Assembly: GCA_027297825.1 (NCBI GenBank)
Contig: JAPUHH010000168.1
Coordinates: forward strand, 1-14,837
Reading direction: 5' to 3'
From: Gammaproteobacteria bacterium
GTDB lineage: Bacteria > Pseudomonadota > Gammaproteobacteria > UBA4575
DNA: 14,837 nt
Shown: positions 7,361 through 14,691 of the stretch, piece by piece
How positions within the stretch are numbered: the stretch's first letter is position 1
Layout of the letters: each line of letters starts with the position of its first letter
Position numbers and translations under genes: made by a program
The notes under the pieces: generated by a model
Seen by the model: the letters and a program-made list of their open reading frames with translations, nothing else
The model's database searches: none
What the model was told of the DNA's origin: nothing

Positions 7361-8251
7361 TCAGGCTTGTAAGAAGCTAAGCCATCGCTCACGACGAAAT
7401 TGACTAAAATCAAATTTATCAAATAATTGTTCTAGTGATGAAAAATCTGGTGTTTTGCGTGTCAGATTGATGGGTTCTGGAAAATCAATGTCACACTGTA
7501 TGGTCGTAAGCTTTCTATATAGTAATAATAATTCTTTGTGGTCTTCTATTAGGCCTTGTATGCGTTTGGCACCACGAATTTTCATGCTGCCAATTTGTGC
7601 GCAATTGGCCAATAGTTCATCTAAGCTTGAAAAGCGATTAAGTAATTTAGCGGCAGTAGCCATACCAATACCTGGTGCGCCTGGAATGTTGTCGACTTTG
7701 TCTCCCGCAATGGCTAACTGATCTGCTATTTGCTCAGGATAAACCCCAAATTGTTTTTTAATTTGCGGAATTGAGTTGCGTTCGCCCTTTGCGTAATTCC
7801 ACCAAATGTCATTTTCAAAAATGAGTTGGGTTAGATCTTTATCCGAAGTCAAAATGGTGATGTTGTGTCCGAGTTTACGCATGCGCTTTGCTAGCGCACC
7901 GATCAAGTCATCGGCTTCATAGTGTGGGCTGCCGGCTTCAAACAGGCCGAGTGCACGTAAAAATTCCCGGCAGTATTCGAACTGTCGTTTTAATTCTTCT
8001 GGAGTGGGATCTCGATTTGCTTTGTATTCTGGATATAACTGGTTGCGATAAGAGTCAGGGCTACGGCTTTCGTCAAACGCAAAGCCTACGTATTTTGGTC
8101 GTGCTTGCTGTAGAAACTTATAGATAAAATCCGCGAAGCCATACACGGCATTGACCGGTTCATTGTCTTGATTGACTAGATGGCCAGGTACTGTAAACCA
8201 GGCACGAAATACATAGATGCTGGAATCTATTAAGTAGACAGTTTCTGCCAC
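7361..8251 (-). CDS. Stand-alone 5'-3' exonuclease / flap nuclease (Xni/ExoIX-like)
   Basis: This 296-residue protein is a free version of the 5' nuclease domain found at the N-terminus of DNA polymerase I. Metal-binding acidic residues are in place: D9 (LIDSS), D60 (FDES), E112, D114 and D115 (YEADDLI), D137 and D139 (SDKDL), D184 and D187 (GDKVDNIPG). The DNA-clamping arch segment SYRNQLYPEYKANRDPTP (67-84) is present. The helix-three-turn-helix is at PGAPGIGMATAAKLL (190-204). It should cut 5' flaps or single-stranded 5' ends during repair and replication. It is longer than E. coli Xni (about 250 residues), so I give no symbol. The start is GTG at 8251, with no strong ribosome binding site. 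It sits between the M48 protease gene and rluE, all read on the minus strand. Confidence 0.92.
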   Translation of the reverse strand: MAETVYLIDSSIYVFRAWFTVPGHLVNQDNEPVNAVYGFADFIYKFLQQARPKYVGFAFDESRSPDSYRNQLYPEYKANRDPTPEELKRQFEYCREFLRALGLFEAGSPHYEADDLIGALAKRMRKLGHNITILTSDKDLTQLIFENDIWWNYAKGERNSIPQIKKQFGVYPEQIADQLAIAGDKVDNIPGAPGIGMATAAKLLNRFSSLDELLANCAQIGSMKIRGAKRIQGLIEDHKELLLLYRKLTTIQCDIDFPEPINLTRKTPDFSSLEQLFDKFDFSQFRRERWLSFLQA

Positions 8252-8279
8252 GTTTTATTCGAAAAATAATTATTTGAGG

Positions 8280-8300
8280 GCGACTCTACTAGAGAGTCGC
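8280..8300 (-). terminator. Hairpin downstream of the M48 protease gene
   Basis: GCGACTCT (8280-8287) and AGAGTCGC (8293-8300) form an 8-bp GC-rich stem with a 5-base loop, 30 bases past the protease stop codon on the minus strand. The T-rich stretch that follows is loose and starts several bases after the stem, so it may be a weak terminator or an mRNA 3'-end stabiliser before the 5' nuclease gene. Confidence 0.5.
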
Positions 8301-8329
8301 ACGGAAGTCAGTTTTGAATAGTAGAATGA

Positions 8330-9790
8330 CTATTGGATAATTTTAATTAGCTGCCCCTTTTGCGGTTCACCATCAGGATACATGCCATTCAGCAAACGCA
8401 ATTGGTCTTCAGCATGGTGAGAGATGTCGGTCTTTTTGGCTAAAGAGGCAAATGTATCACCTGATTTAGCACGAACTAGCTTAATGCGTTTTGCTTTCGC
8501 AAATGCAACTTCGTTGCTCTTGAGTCTTCTAACGTTCTTTATCGTGCCTAGTATTTCGCTATCATAGTTGCTTATCGCTTGTGCTTCACCTAGCGCGACA
8601 ATTTGAAAGACGCGTTTACCATCAAAAAGTGCTGCGACACGCGCAGGTGTTTTGCCTGATTTGGTGTTGAGTGTGGTTAAGCCAGTGTAGCCTTTGAAGC
8701 TCGCAGAATTTACATTTTGCCCTTTGTCTACATCTTTAAATTTTTCTTGCAAATATTCTTGGGGGGATTGCCGCTTATTTAAATCATCTATAAGAATATG
8801 AAGCTGCAGATTGTGTTCCTTTGGTTGGGCTACAAGTCGATCTGGTAGGTTATCTACCTTCCAGCCTTTTGGAAATTCAACAAATAAATTCATTTCCTTA
8901 TGATAAAACTTGTTGCCACGAATGATGCCATCGTGCTCATTGTCGCCAACGACTACATTATTTATATAGTTTAAAAACACCTCGCGGTTAGGCTCGCGGG
9001 TAGCGGCGGTTTTGAATTTATTCGCTGCTTTTACGACTTCTTGCAGTCGCTTGTCGTTGGTGGGGTGTGTCGAAAAGGTGCCGTGATAAGCACGCGGTTC
9101 ACGACCTTCTTCTTTGGCCAGCTGCTTATCGTACTCTTCTTGATCTTTTAAGATTTCGACAACATCAATCATTTCTTCAGGATCGTAGCCCACGCGCGCG
9201 AGGTATTCTGAACCCAAGCGATCGGCTTCTAATTCGTGATTGCGGCCATAACCGCGGACCAATGCGGTGCCGCCTACATTTGCGACCTGAGCGGCTTCGT
9301 CACTTCCAGTAAGAATGCCAATGCCCGCTCCTAATATACCGGTTAACGTGCCAACGCTTTGCTGTCGCACGCCATGGCGAGCAGTGACGTGGCCAATTTC
9401 ATGGCCCAATACTCCCGCAAGTTCAGCCTCGGAGTTCATGTACAACATGATGCCGCGCGTGATATAGATATAACCACCAGGTAACGCAAAGGCATTAACT
9501 TGTGGGCTGTCTAATACGGTTACGTGGAAGACTAAATTTTCGCGGTGACTTTTTTTGGAAAGATCTTCGACAATGCCTTCGACATAACTTTGCAGCGCTG
9601 GATTGTCATAGGCGCGGTACTGTTGCATTACTTGTTGATGTGCTTTCTTGCCAAGATTGATTTCTTGAGCCTCAGACATCAGCACAAAATCTTGTTTGCC
9701 TGAAACTGGGTTAGTTGCGCATCCGGAAAGGAATTGTCCTGTTGCAAAGCAGAGGCTTATTGTGAGTAGTAGAATTCGTTTGCCCATCAT
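8330..9790 (-). CDS. M48 family zinc metalloprotease lipoprotein (BepA-like)
   Basis: The 486-residue product begins with a lipoprotein signal: a hydrophobic run, then the lipobox LSGC with acceptor cysteine C24, so it is anchored in an outer or inner membrane facing the periplasm. The M48 catalytic site is H130-E131-I-G-H134, with the third zinc ligand E186 and D190 in HELEADRLG. PQVNAFALPGGYIYI precedes it, as in BepA/YfgC and LoiP relatives that clear misassembled outer-membrane proteins. The C-terminal half lacks BepA's TPR repeats. It has instead a domain reading FYHKEMNLFVEFPKGWKV, and a LysM-like end (VRAKSGDTFASLAKKT, about residue 435 on) that could bind peptidoglycan. Start: two adjacent ATGs, 9790 and 9787, follow AGGAT; either is possible. 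It is probably the first gene of a minus-strand group with the 5' nuclease and rluE. Confidence 0.93.
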   Translation of the reverse strand: MMGKRILLLTISLCFATGQFLSGCATNPVSGKQDFVLMSEAQEINLGKKAHQQVMQQYRAYDNPALQSYVEGIVEDLSKKSHRENLVFHVTVLDSPQVNAFALPGGYIYITRGIMLYMNSEAELAGVLGHEIGHVTARHGVRQQSVGTLTGILGAGIGILTGSDEAAQVANVGGTALVRGYGRNHELEADRLGSEYLARVGYDPEEMIDVVEILKDQEEYDKQLAKEEGREPRAYHGTFSTHPTNDKRLQEVVKAANKFKTAATREPNREVFLNYINNVVVGDNEHDGIIRGNKFYHKEMNLFVEFPKGWKVDNLPDRLVAQPKEHNLQLHILIDDLNKRQSPQEYLQEKFKDVDKGQNVNSASFKGYTGLTTLNTKSGKTPARVAALFDGKRVFQIVALGEAQAISNYDSEILGTIKNVRRLKSNEVAFAKAKRIKLVRAKSGDTFASLAKKTDISHHAEDQLRLLNGMYPDGEPQKGQLIKIIQ

Positions 9791-10206
9791 TACTATCCTG
9801 GTTTAATTTGATTCAAATCGTATAAAATTTGTGTGGTTGCTATGCATCGTTATTTTGCGCTAATCGAGCATAAATCCAACCACAGGGTTAGTACTGTGCC
9901 ACCTATCTTTTGGACGCTTGCCTAGCGGTAAAAGTTTCCAATATTGCGCTTATTTAAATCAGCAAGGTAAGCCAATTTAGTCGATTAAACGTATCCGCGA
10001 TAGCTTGTAACAGTGATATTTAATAGCCGTTAACACCTTTGTAATTGGCTAAGCTAAGGATAGCAGGCTCCCCATAAAACATAGTGTTTTCTCTGTGAGA
10101 CGTTTAGGCCAACAGAATACTTAGGATTACAGCGTGCTCGCGCTTCTTAGATTGCGCGAAAATAATTAGCTAGGCAGCAAGTCTCTGGCTCGCGCCTTTT
10201 GGTTTG
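9791..10206. other. 416-bp intergenic region between rpmE and the M48 protease gene
   Basis: I find no supportable gene, tRNA or other RNA here. Just upstream of the protease start is a perfect palindrome, ATTTGA-T-TCAAAT, at 9806-9818. Just after rpmE is a small inverted repeat, TCGCGC (10138-10143) with GCGCGA (10154-10159), that lacks a T-run. A 27-codon plus-strand frame at 9842 has no recognisable content. The length suggests decayed sequence or an unrecognised RNA. Confidence 0.5.
9806..9818. promoter_or_regulatory. Palindrome just upstream of the M48 protease start
   Basis: ATTTGA (9806-9811), T, TCAAAT (9813-9818) is an exact inverted repeat, 16-28 bases before the first ATG of the protease gene. 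The position would suit a repressor operator or an mRNA leader structure. It is AT-rich and short, so chance is a real alternative. Confidence 0.25.
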
Positions 10207-10413
10207 CTATTTGCCGCCGTAGCGCTTTCTAAACTTATCAACCTGACCGGCGGTATCTAGAATTTTTTGCTTACCCGTAAAGAAAGGGTGACATTGCGAA
10301 CATACATCTAGCTGTAAAGACTCCGCACCATAGGTGGACTGTGTTGTAAAGGTGTTCCCGCAGCTGCAGGTTACATTTACGTCTTGGTATTTTGGATGAA
10401 TGTTTGGTTTCAT
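10207..10413 (-). CDS. rpmE: 50S ribosomal protein L31, zinc-binding type
   Basis: The 68-residue product is L31, a small protein bridging the large and small ribosomal subunits. It begins MKPNIHPKY and carries the zinc-binding C+ form: CSC at 16-18 and CSQC at 38-41 (VTCSCGNTF and DVCSQCHPFFTGKQK). The rest, AGQVDKFRKRYG, is the standard C-terminus. C+ paralogues hold zinc and are used under zinc-replete conditions, with a cysteine-free form often taking over in starvation; no such paralogue is seen in this window. It stands alone, with about 400 bases of AT-rich DNA upstream that contains inverted DnaA-box sequences. The usual divergent rpmE-priA pairing of gammaproteobacteria is not kept here. 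The ATG is the only sensible start. Confidence 0.97.
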   Translation of the reverse strand: MKPNIHPKYQDVNVTCSCGNTFTTQSTYGAESLQLDVCSQCHPFFTGKQKILDTAGQVDKFRKRYGGK

Positions 10414-10814
10414 TAGTTTGGTCTTCTTCGAAGAGCTGGAGGATCATACTCAACCCCACTCCGCAACTCAAGTGCCGTTTGCATAGCTTTAATTTAGCCT
10501 ACTTCTTTAAGGTAATTCTAACTAGTTACGCTTAAGTAGTTGTCCTAAGTAGGAATTGTAACTTATCCACAAAATCTGTGGATAAATCTGTGTATATTTC
10601 TAAGGCATAGCGGCAAAACACGAGAAATTTGATGTTTTTGTTAAATCGCTTAAAAAATATACAAGAATATAAGTCATTGTTTTTAATGTATTAAAAAGAA
10701 TCTTAAAAATTATGGCGAATATTTAATCTAAAAAAGCATTGATATGCGCTGGCTTGAAGCCACTTGTGTATAACCTAGGTTCAAAACACAAAATAGTCGG
10801 TAAATAATACGGAT
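10414..10814. other. AT-rich intergenic region upstream of rpmE
   Basis: This gap of 401 bases holds no gene I can support. By hand count, positions 10601-10740 contain 33 G/C in 140 bases (24% GC), far below the neighbouring genes. It contains two perfect, one consensus and one near-match DnaA box (separate entry). The rpmE promoter must be in the rpmE-proximal part on the minus strand, but I see no strong -35/-10 pair. Confidence 0.6.
10563..10773. promoter_or_regulatory. DnaA-box cluster with adjacent AT-rich tract (origin-like)
   Basis: TTATCCACA (10563-10571) and TGTGGATAA (10577-10585) are two perfect DnaA boxes facing each other across a 5-base spacer. A near match, TGTGTATAT, follows at 10589-10597. 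A further box fitting TTATNCACA on the minus strand (TGTGTATAA) is at 10765-10773. A 76% AT tract lies between them. Boxes plus an AT-rich unwinding region are the layout of a bacterial replication origin. None of the usual origin neighbours (dnaA, dnaN, gidA/mnmG, rpmH) is in the window, so DnaA control of rpmE or a DnaA-titration site is also possible. Confidence 0.4.
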
Positions 10815-10817
10815 TTT

Positions 10818-11015
10818 TTAGTCCATATCACGTTTACAGTGAATTGCGATCTGTTCTCCTGTAGCGTCCATTTCAACAGTAATTTCGATGGGTGAGCAGC
10901 ATACTTGGCAATCTTCGATATATGCGTGATTTCCAGCACTGTAATCGAGGAGGATCTCTAGCCCCTCTCCACAATAGGGGCATTCAATGTGGGCTGGGTA
11001 TAAATGGTTGTGCAT
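10818..11015 (-). CDS. CPXCG motif-containing cysteine-rich protein
   Basis: A 65-residue protein with two paired-cysteine motifs, CPYCGE (near residue 12) and CQVCC (near residue 36), as in the small CPXCG-motif family. It ends with VEMDATGEQIAIHCKRDMD. The cysteines probably bind one zinc ion. The molecular role is unknown; the family is widespread in gammaproteobacteria. ATG 11015 is chosen over the TTG one codon earlier. It begins 11 bases after the hemW stop codon, so it is almost certainly the last gene of the rph-rdgB-hemW transcript. Confidence 0.85.
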   Translation of the reverse strand: MHNHLYPAHIECPYCGEGLEILLDYSAGNHAYIEDCQVCCSPIEITVEMDATGEQIAIHCKRDMD

Positions 11016-11026
11016 CAATAGATGAT

Positions 11027-12181
11027 TTAGGCCGATTCTGGCAATACGCGCTGTAGTAGCTCATCGAGAAAGCGATAACCGTTCTCGCTGAACTGCACGC
11101 GGTCAGTTTCCACCAATAACAAACCTTCTTCGCACAGGTGCTGGAGTTGTGTTGTAAGGAGTTCATACATAAGGCCCGTACGCTGTTCGAATTGTTGTCG
11201 ATTAAAGCCTTGTTTTAATCTCAGTGCGTTTAATAAAAATTCAAATACCAAATCGTCTTGCTGAAGTACTCGCGGTGTTGCTAAGGGTTCTTGCTTTAGC
11301 GCCTGTTGCATATATTGTTGCGGGTGCTTGGGCTTGTCACTGCGCAAAATTTCACCGGATGTAACATGACTAAGCTTTTGATGTGCCCCTGCACCTATTC
11401 CAAGATAGTCGCCAAATTGCCAATAGTTTGTGTTGTGGATACAGGTAAATTCATTTTTGGCATAGGCCGAAACCTCGTATTGCTGAAAGCCATGTTGCGC
11501 TAATAAAGCAACGCCGTGTTGTTGCATATCCCAACTACTTTCACTGTTAGGTAAGTTGGGCGGATGCTGATAAAAGCGTGTATTGGGTTCAATGGTTAAT
11601 TGGTAATAAGAAATATGCGTTGGGTCTAATTTTATTGCCTGTTCAACATCATCAGCGGCTTGCTGCGTAGTTTGTTTAGGTAAGGCATACATTAGATCAA
11701 TGTTTATATTTTCAAAGCCGGCGCTTTTCGCTGCCGTTATTGCATCGATTGCGGTTTGTGCATCATGTATGCGCCCGAGCTCTTTTAGTTGGTCGTTAGA
11801 AAAGCTTTGCACACCAATAGATATTCGATTTACTCCTGCATTACGAAAGCCGGCAAAGTTTTGTTGGTCAAACGTTCCTGGGTTGGCTTCTATAGTAATT
11901 TCAGCATCGCTTGCGAGGCTTAGGTGTGCTTCGATAGAAATGAGTAAGCGTTGAATATTTTTAGCAGAAAATAAGCTCGGTGTACCACCACCAAAAAATA
12001 TACTCACTATTTCACGCCCCGAGACTATGTTGGCTTGCTGTTGTAAATCAGCAATTAAGGCGTCGATATACTGATCTTCGGGTAGCGGAGAACGCAGTTC
12101 GTGTGAATTAAAGTCGCAATAAGGACATTTTTTTATGCACCAAGGAATATGTACATAGAGTGATAATGGAACCTCAAGCAT
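11027..12181 (-). CDS. hemW: Radical SAM haem chaperone HemW
   Basis: HemW is a radical-SAM-family protein that binds haem and delivers it to respiratory haem proteins; it was long misannotated as coproporphyrinogen oxidase. The 384-residue product starts LSLYVHIPWC and has the 4Fe-4S motif CxxxCxxC at C15, C19 and C22, ending in CDFN. The SAM-binding FFGGGTPSLF follows at 62-71. The HemW hallmark HNxxYW is present as HNTNYW, followed by GDYLGIGAGAH. Length is normal. The start ATG 12181 is fixed by an in-frame TAA two codons upstream. No Shine-Dalgarno is visible, but a 19-codon upstream ORF overlaps the start and may couple translation. rdgB ends 144 bases upstream, and the CPXCG gene begins 11 bases downstream. 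Confidence 0.95.
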   Translation of the reverse strand: MLEVPLSLYVHIPWCIKKCPYCDFNSHELRSPLPEDQYIDALIADLQQQANIVSGREIVSIFFGGGTPSLFSAKNIQRLLISIEAHLSLASDAEITIEANPGTFDQQNFAGFRNAGVNRISIGVQSFSNDQLKELGRIHDAQTAIDAITAAKSAGFENINIDLMYALPKQTTQQAADDVEQAIKLDPTHISYYQLTIEPNTRFYQHPPNLPNSESSWDMQQHGVALLAQHGFQQYEVSAYAKNEFTCIHNTNYWQFGDYLGIGAGAHQKLSHVTSGEILRSDKPKHPQQYMQQALKQEPLATPRVLQQDDLVFEFLLNALRLKQGFNRQQFEQRTGLMYELLTTQLQHLCEEGLLLVETDRVQFSENGYRFLDELLQRVLPESA

Positions 12182-12295
12182 GCGTTAGCACTATTCGAAT
12201 ATGCACGTAGAGTGATAAGGGTACTTTAAGCATGAGTTCGCACTTTTTGAATGTGCATGTAGAGGTATTATGGCACTCTAAGCTAGTAGTGGCAC
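12151..12295. repeat. 52-bp tandem repeat, about 2.8 units, covering the start of hemW
   Basis: Three consecutive copies of a 52-bp unit lie at 12151-12202, 12203-12254 and 12255-12295 (the last is partial). The landmarks TAGAG, AAGC and the GCAC/GCAT ends recur at the same offset. Unit 1 contains codons 1-10 of hemW. On the minus strand unit 2 still reads MLKVPLSLYVHI, almost identical to the hemW start MLEVPLSLYVHI; unit 3 reads LRVP, a stop, then YLYMHI. The unit is not a multiple of three, so the copies fall in different frames. The repeat explains most of the 144-base gap between rdgB and hemW. Confidence 0.85.
12174..12233 (-). CDS. Short upstream ORF copying the hemW N-terminus
   Basis: ATG 12233-12231 opens a 19-codon frame, MLKVPLSLYVHI followed by RIVLTHA, ending in TGA at 12176-12174. 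The first 12 residues repeat the start of HemW with one change (K for E at residue 3). The stop lies just inside hemW, whose ATG is at 12181, in the +1 frame. It arose from the 52-bp tandem duplication. Whether it is translated is unknown; no ribosome binding site is evident. It could couple translation to hemW or be an inert relic. Confidence 0.35.
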   Translation of the reverse strand: MLKVPLSLYVHIRIVLTHA

Positions 12296-12325
12296 GAATC
12301 AATTTCTCACAACAAAATGCAAGGG

Positions 12326-12907
12326 TTATGCAAGTGCAGTGATCAATTTTTGTAACGCTTGGGCACGATGGCTAATGCGATTTTTTTCTGTTGGATCGAG
12401 TTGCGCCGATGTACATTTGTGCGTGGGCACATAAAACAGAGGGTCGTAACCAAATCCATTAGGCCCAATTAGCTCATGTGTAATGATTCCTTCCCACGTG
12501 CCTTGGCAGATGAGTGGCATTGGGTCTTGAGCAAATCGCATATAAACAATCACACATTGGAAGCGAGCGGTACGTTGCGCATCTGGAACTTCGGCGAGGT
12601 TTGCCAATACTTTTGCATTATTCGCATCATCATCACCCGCATAACGTGCGCTATATACCCCCGGCGCACCTTGCAAGTAATCTACTTCAATGCCGGAATC
12701 ATCGGCTAATGCAGGCAGTCCGGTGTGTTCCGCTGCATGGCGCGCTTTAATAATTGCGTTCTCTACAAAAGTGGTACCGGTTTCCTCTGCTTCAGAAATA
12801 TTAAATTCAGATTGTTGTATTAGTTGGAAGCGGTGCTGATCAAGAACGGCCTGAATTTCTCTCAACTTGCCAAAATTATTGCTGGCAAGAACTATTTTTT
12901 CTGTCAT
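12326..12907 (-). CDS. rdgB: Non-canonical purine NTP pyrophosphatase (dITP/XTP, RdgB/HAM1)
   Basis: RdgB hydrolyses dITP, dXTP and ITP to the monophosphate and pyrophosphate, keeping deaminated purines out of DNA and RNA. The 193-residue product begins KIVLASNNFGKLREI, the substrate-binding SNN.GK motif. The catalytic aspartate is D69 in ALADDSGIEVD. APGVYSARYAG, GTWEGII, GPNGFGYDPLFYVP and the closing EKNRISHRAQAL are all present. Length is normal (E. coli 197). A ribosome binding site AAGGA lies about seven bases before ATG 12907. Its start is 11 bases after the rph stop codon, so rph and rdgB form one transcript, a common pairing in gammaproteobacteria. Confidence 0.97.
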   Translation of the reverse strand: MTEKIVLASNNFGKLREIQAVLDQHRFQLIQQSEFNISEAEETGTTFVENAIIKARHAAEHTGLPALADDSGIEVDYLQGAPGVYSARYAGDDDANNAKVLANLAEVPDAQRTARFQCVIVYMRFAQDPMPLICQGTWEGIITHELIGPNGFGYDPLFYVPTHKCTSAQLDPTEKNRISHRAQALQKLITALA

Positions 12908-12918
12908 TTCTAATCCTT

Positions 12919-13647
12919 TTATACACCAAGACAGGATTTTTGTTGTTGAATAATCTCGGTAACACCCTTGCCGGCGAGTTGGAGTAAATCCATTAGCTCG
13001 GTACGGGTGAAGGCTTGTTGCTCAGCCGTACCCTGTACTTCAATAAAGGCTTCCGTGTCATTCATAACGACATTCATGTCAGTTTCTGCACGGCTATCTT
13101 CGTCATAATCAAGATCCAAAATTGGAATTTGATTAAATAAACCGACCGAAACAGCAGCGACAAAATGATTAATGGGGTTGGTTTTAATGGTGCCCGCGCT
13201 GATTAATTGCTGAATGGCGTCATAGAGCGCTACGAAACCGCCCGATATGGAAGCGGTGCGCGTGCCTCCATCTGCTTGAATGACATCACAATCCACCGTG
13301 ATGGAACACTCACCTAAGGCTTTTAGATTGGTTGCGGCGCGTAAAGACCGACCGATTAAACGTTGTATCTCTAAGGTGCGGCCTCCCTGCTTGCCGCGGC
13401 TGGCCTCGCGTGACATGCGGCTATTTGTAGAGCGTGGCAGCATCCCATATTCTGCGGTAATCCAACCTTGGCCTTTACCTTTTAGAAATCGAGGTACTTG
13501 ATCGGTGGCTGTTGCGGTGCAGATGACTTTGGTGTCACCAAATTCAACCAGTACGGAACCCTCCGCATGCTTGGTATAATTACGGGTAAATTGGATGGCG
13601 CGTAGTTGGTCAGGGGTTCGACCACTGGGTCTAGCTGTGGAATTCAT
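12919..13647 (-). CDS. rph: Ribonuclease PH
   Basis: RNase PH trims the 3' ends of tRNA precursors and other RNAs by phosphorolysis. With the start at ATG 13647 the protein is 242 residues, close to the usual 238-240, beginning MNSTARPSGRTPDQLR. Family motifs are R90 in QGGRTLEIQRLIGRSLR, the phosphate-binding GGTRTA (127-132), and the catalytic acidic cluster in LDYDEDSRAETDMN (D182, D184, D190). The tail (TELMDLLQLAGKGV) is complete, so this is not the frameshifted rph of E. coli K-12. The frame stays open to ATG 13692, but that extension is not conserved and would start upstream of the -10 element at 13682-13687. An AGGT ribosome binding site lies about 8 bases before ATG 13647. First gene of the rph-rdgB-hemW-CPXCG group; divergent from yicC. 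Confidence 0.96.
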   Translation of the reverse strand: MNSTARPSGRTPDQLRAIQFTRNYTKHAEGSVLVEFGDTKVICTATATDQVPRFLKGKGQGWITAEYGMLPRSTNSRMSREASRGKQGGRTLEIQRLIGRSLRAATNLKALGECSITVDCDVIQADGGTRTASISGGFVALYDAIQQLISAGTIKTNPINHFVAAVSVGLFNQIPILDLDYDEDSRAETDMNVVMNDTEAFIEVQGTAEQQAFTRTELMDLLQLAGKGVTEIIQQQKSCLGV

Positions 13648-13681
13648 AAATTCTACCTGGTGGAATTTCAACGAGTCGCGC

Positions 13682-13687
13682 ATTATA
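13682..13687 (-). promoter_or_regulatory. -10 element of the rph operon promoter
   Basis: On the minus strand this reads TATAAT, a perfect sigma-70 -10 hexamer, 34 bases before the rph ATG at 13647. The -35 region 17-18 bp further up is a poor match (CCCTAG). The position fits a short leader for rph and argues against the upstream ATG at 13692. Confidence 0.5.
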
Positions 13688-13753
13688 CGCAAAAAAATCT
13701 CCCACTAGGGCGTGATCGTAGGTAGATCAAGTATACAAAAAGGATAGTAAAGA

Positions 13754-14620
13754 ATGCTGTGCAGTATGACGGGGTTTGCGCGTGAAGAAGATACCTGTGA
13801 GCAAGGTAGTTTGACCTGGGAATTGCGCTCGGTTAACCATCGGTATTTAGAAATTAATTTTCGATTACCAGAAGAAATGCGTCGGCTGGAAACCCAGCTA
13901 CGCAAACAACTACAAAGTAGACTTGCACGCGGCAAAGTGGATTGTGTGCTGCGTTACCAGCTTGCAGATACTCAAGCCGCTGTACTAGAGCTAAACAAAC
14001 CGCTACTAGATAGTTTGGTGCAACAAATTACGCAGGTGCATAACAAGTTGCCGGAATATCAGCCCACTAAAGCCATGGATATTCTAGCTTGGCCTGGAGT
14101 GGTACATACCGCGCAGACGGATATGGAAAGTTTTCGCACGGTATGTTTAGAATTATTTAAAAGCACGACAGACCAGCTTGTTGAGATGCGCTCAACTGAA
14201 GGTCAGCGTATTGCAATGATGTTGCGAGAAAGATGTGCCGAGATAGAATCTATTGTTAAAAAAGTACGTCATAGACATCCACAGGTGTTGGCCGCAATTA
14301 GGGAAAAGCTACAACAACGAATTGAAGAATTAGTGTCAGAAGTCGATCAAAATCGCTTAGAACAAGAGCTTGTATATATTTCGCAAAAACTAGATGTTGC
14401 CGAAGAGCTCGATCGTTTAGAAAGTCATCTAAGCGAAATGACATCGATTTTTGATCGAAAAGATGCGACGGGGCGACGTTTAGATTTTCTTATGCAGGAG
14501 TTTAATCGTGAAGCGAATACTTTGGGATCAAAATCTGCGGATATTGAGACCACGCAAGCCTCCGTTGATCTAAAGGTTTTAATCGAGCAGATGCGCGAAC
14601 AAGTACAGAATGTAGAATAA
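13754..14620 (+). CDS. yicC: YicC family endoribonuclease
   Basis: The 288-residue product starts MLCSMTGFAREE, the near-invariant start of the YicC/YloC family, and continues ELRSVNHRYLEINFRLPEEMR. The C-terminal half is largely helical and contains FDRKDATGRRLDFLMQEFNREANTLGSKS, the conserved family signature, then VDLKVLIEQMREQVQNVE. YicC proteins are endoribonucleases; in E. coli YicC affects stability of the small RNA RyhB. Length matches (E. coli 287). AAGGA at 13740-13744 is the likely ribosome binding site, nine bases before the ATG. It is divergent from rph with a 106-base shared upstream region, a common arrangement. The guanylate kinase gene that often follows yicC is replaced here by an asparaginase-like gene. 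Confidence 0.95.
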   Translation: MLCSMTGFAREEDTCEQGSLTWELRSVNHRYLEINFRLPEEMRRLETQLRKQLQSRLARGKVDCVLRYQLADTQAAVLELNKPLLDSLVQQITQVHNKLPEYQPTKAMDILAWPGVVHTAQTDMESFRTVCLELFKSTTDQLVEMRSTEGQRIAMMLRERCAEIESIVKKVRHRHPQVLAAIREKLQQRIEELVSEVDQNRLEQELVYISQKLDVAEELDRLESHLSEMTSIFDRKDATGRRLDFLMQEFNREANTLGSKSADIETTQASVDLKVLIEQMREQVQNVE

Positions 14621-14691
14621 AGATCGCAGCTATAGAATTTATGTAAATGATGAGTCGGATTACTAAGTAATATTTGCAACAAGAAATTTAT

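Noticed and set aside
10138..10159. Possible rho-independent terminator after rpmE
   Set aside because: A 6-bp stem with a 10-base loop and no T-run; too weak to call.
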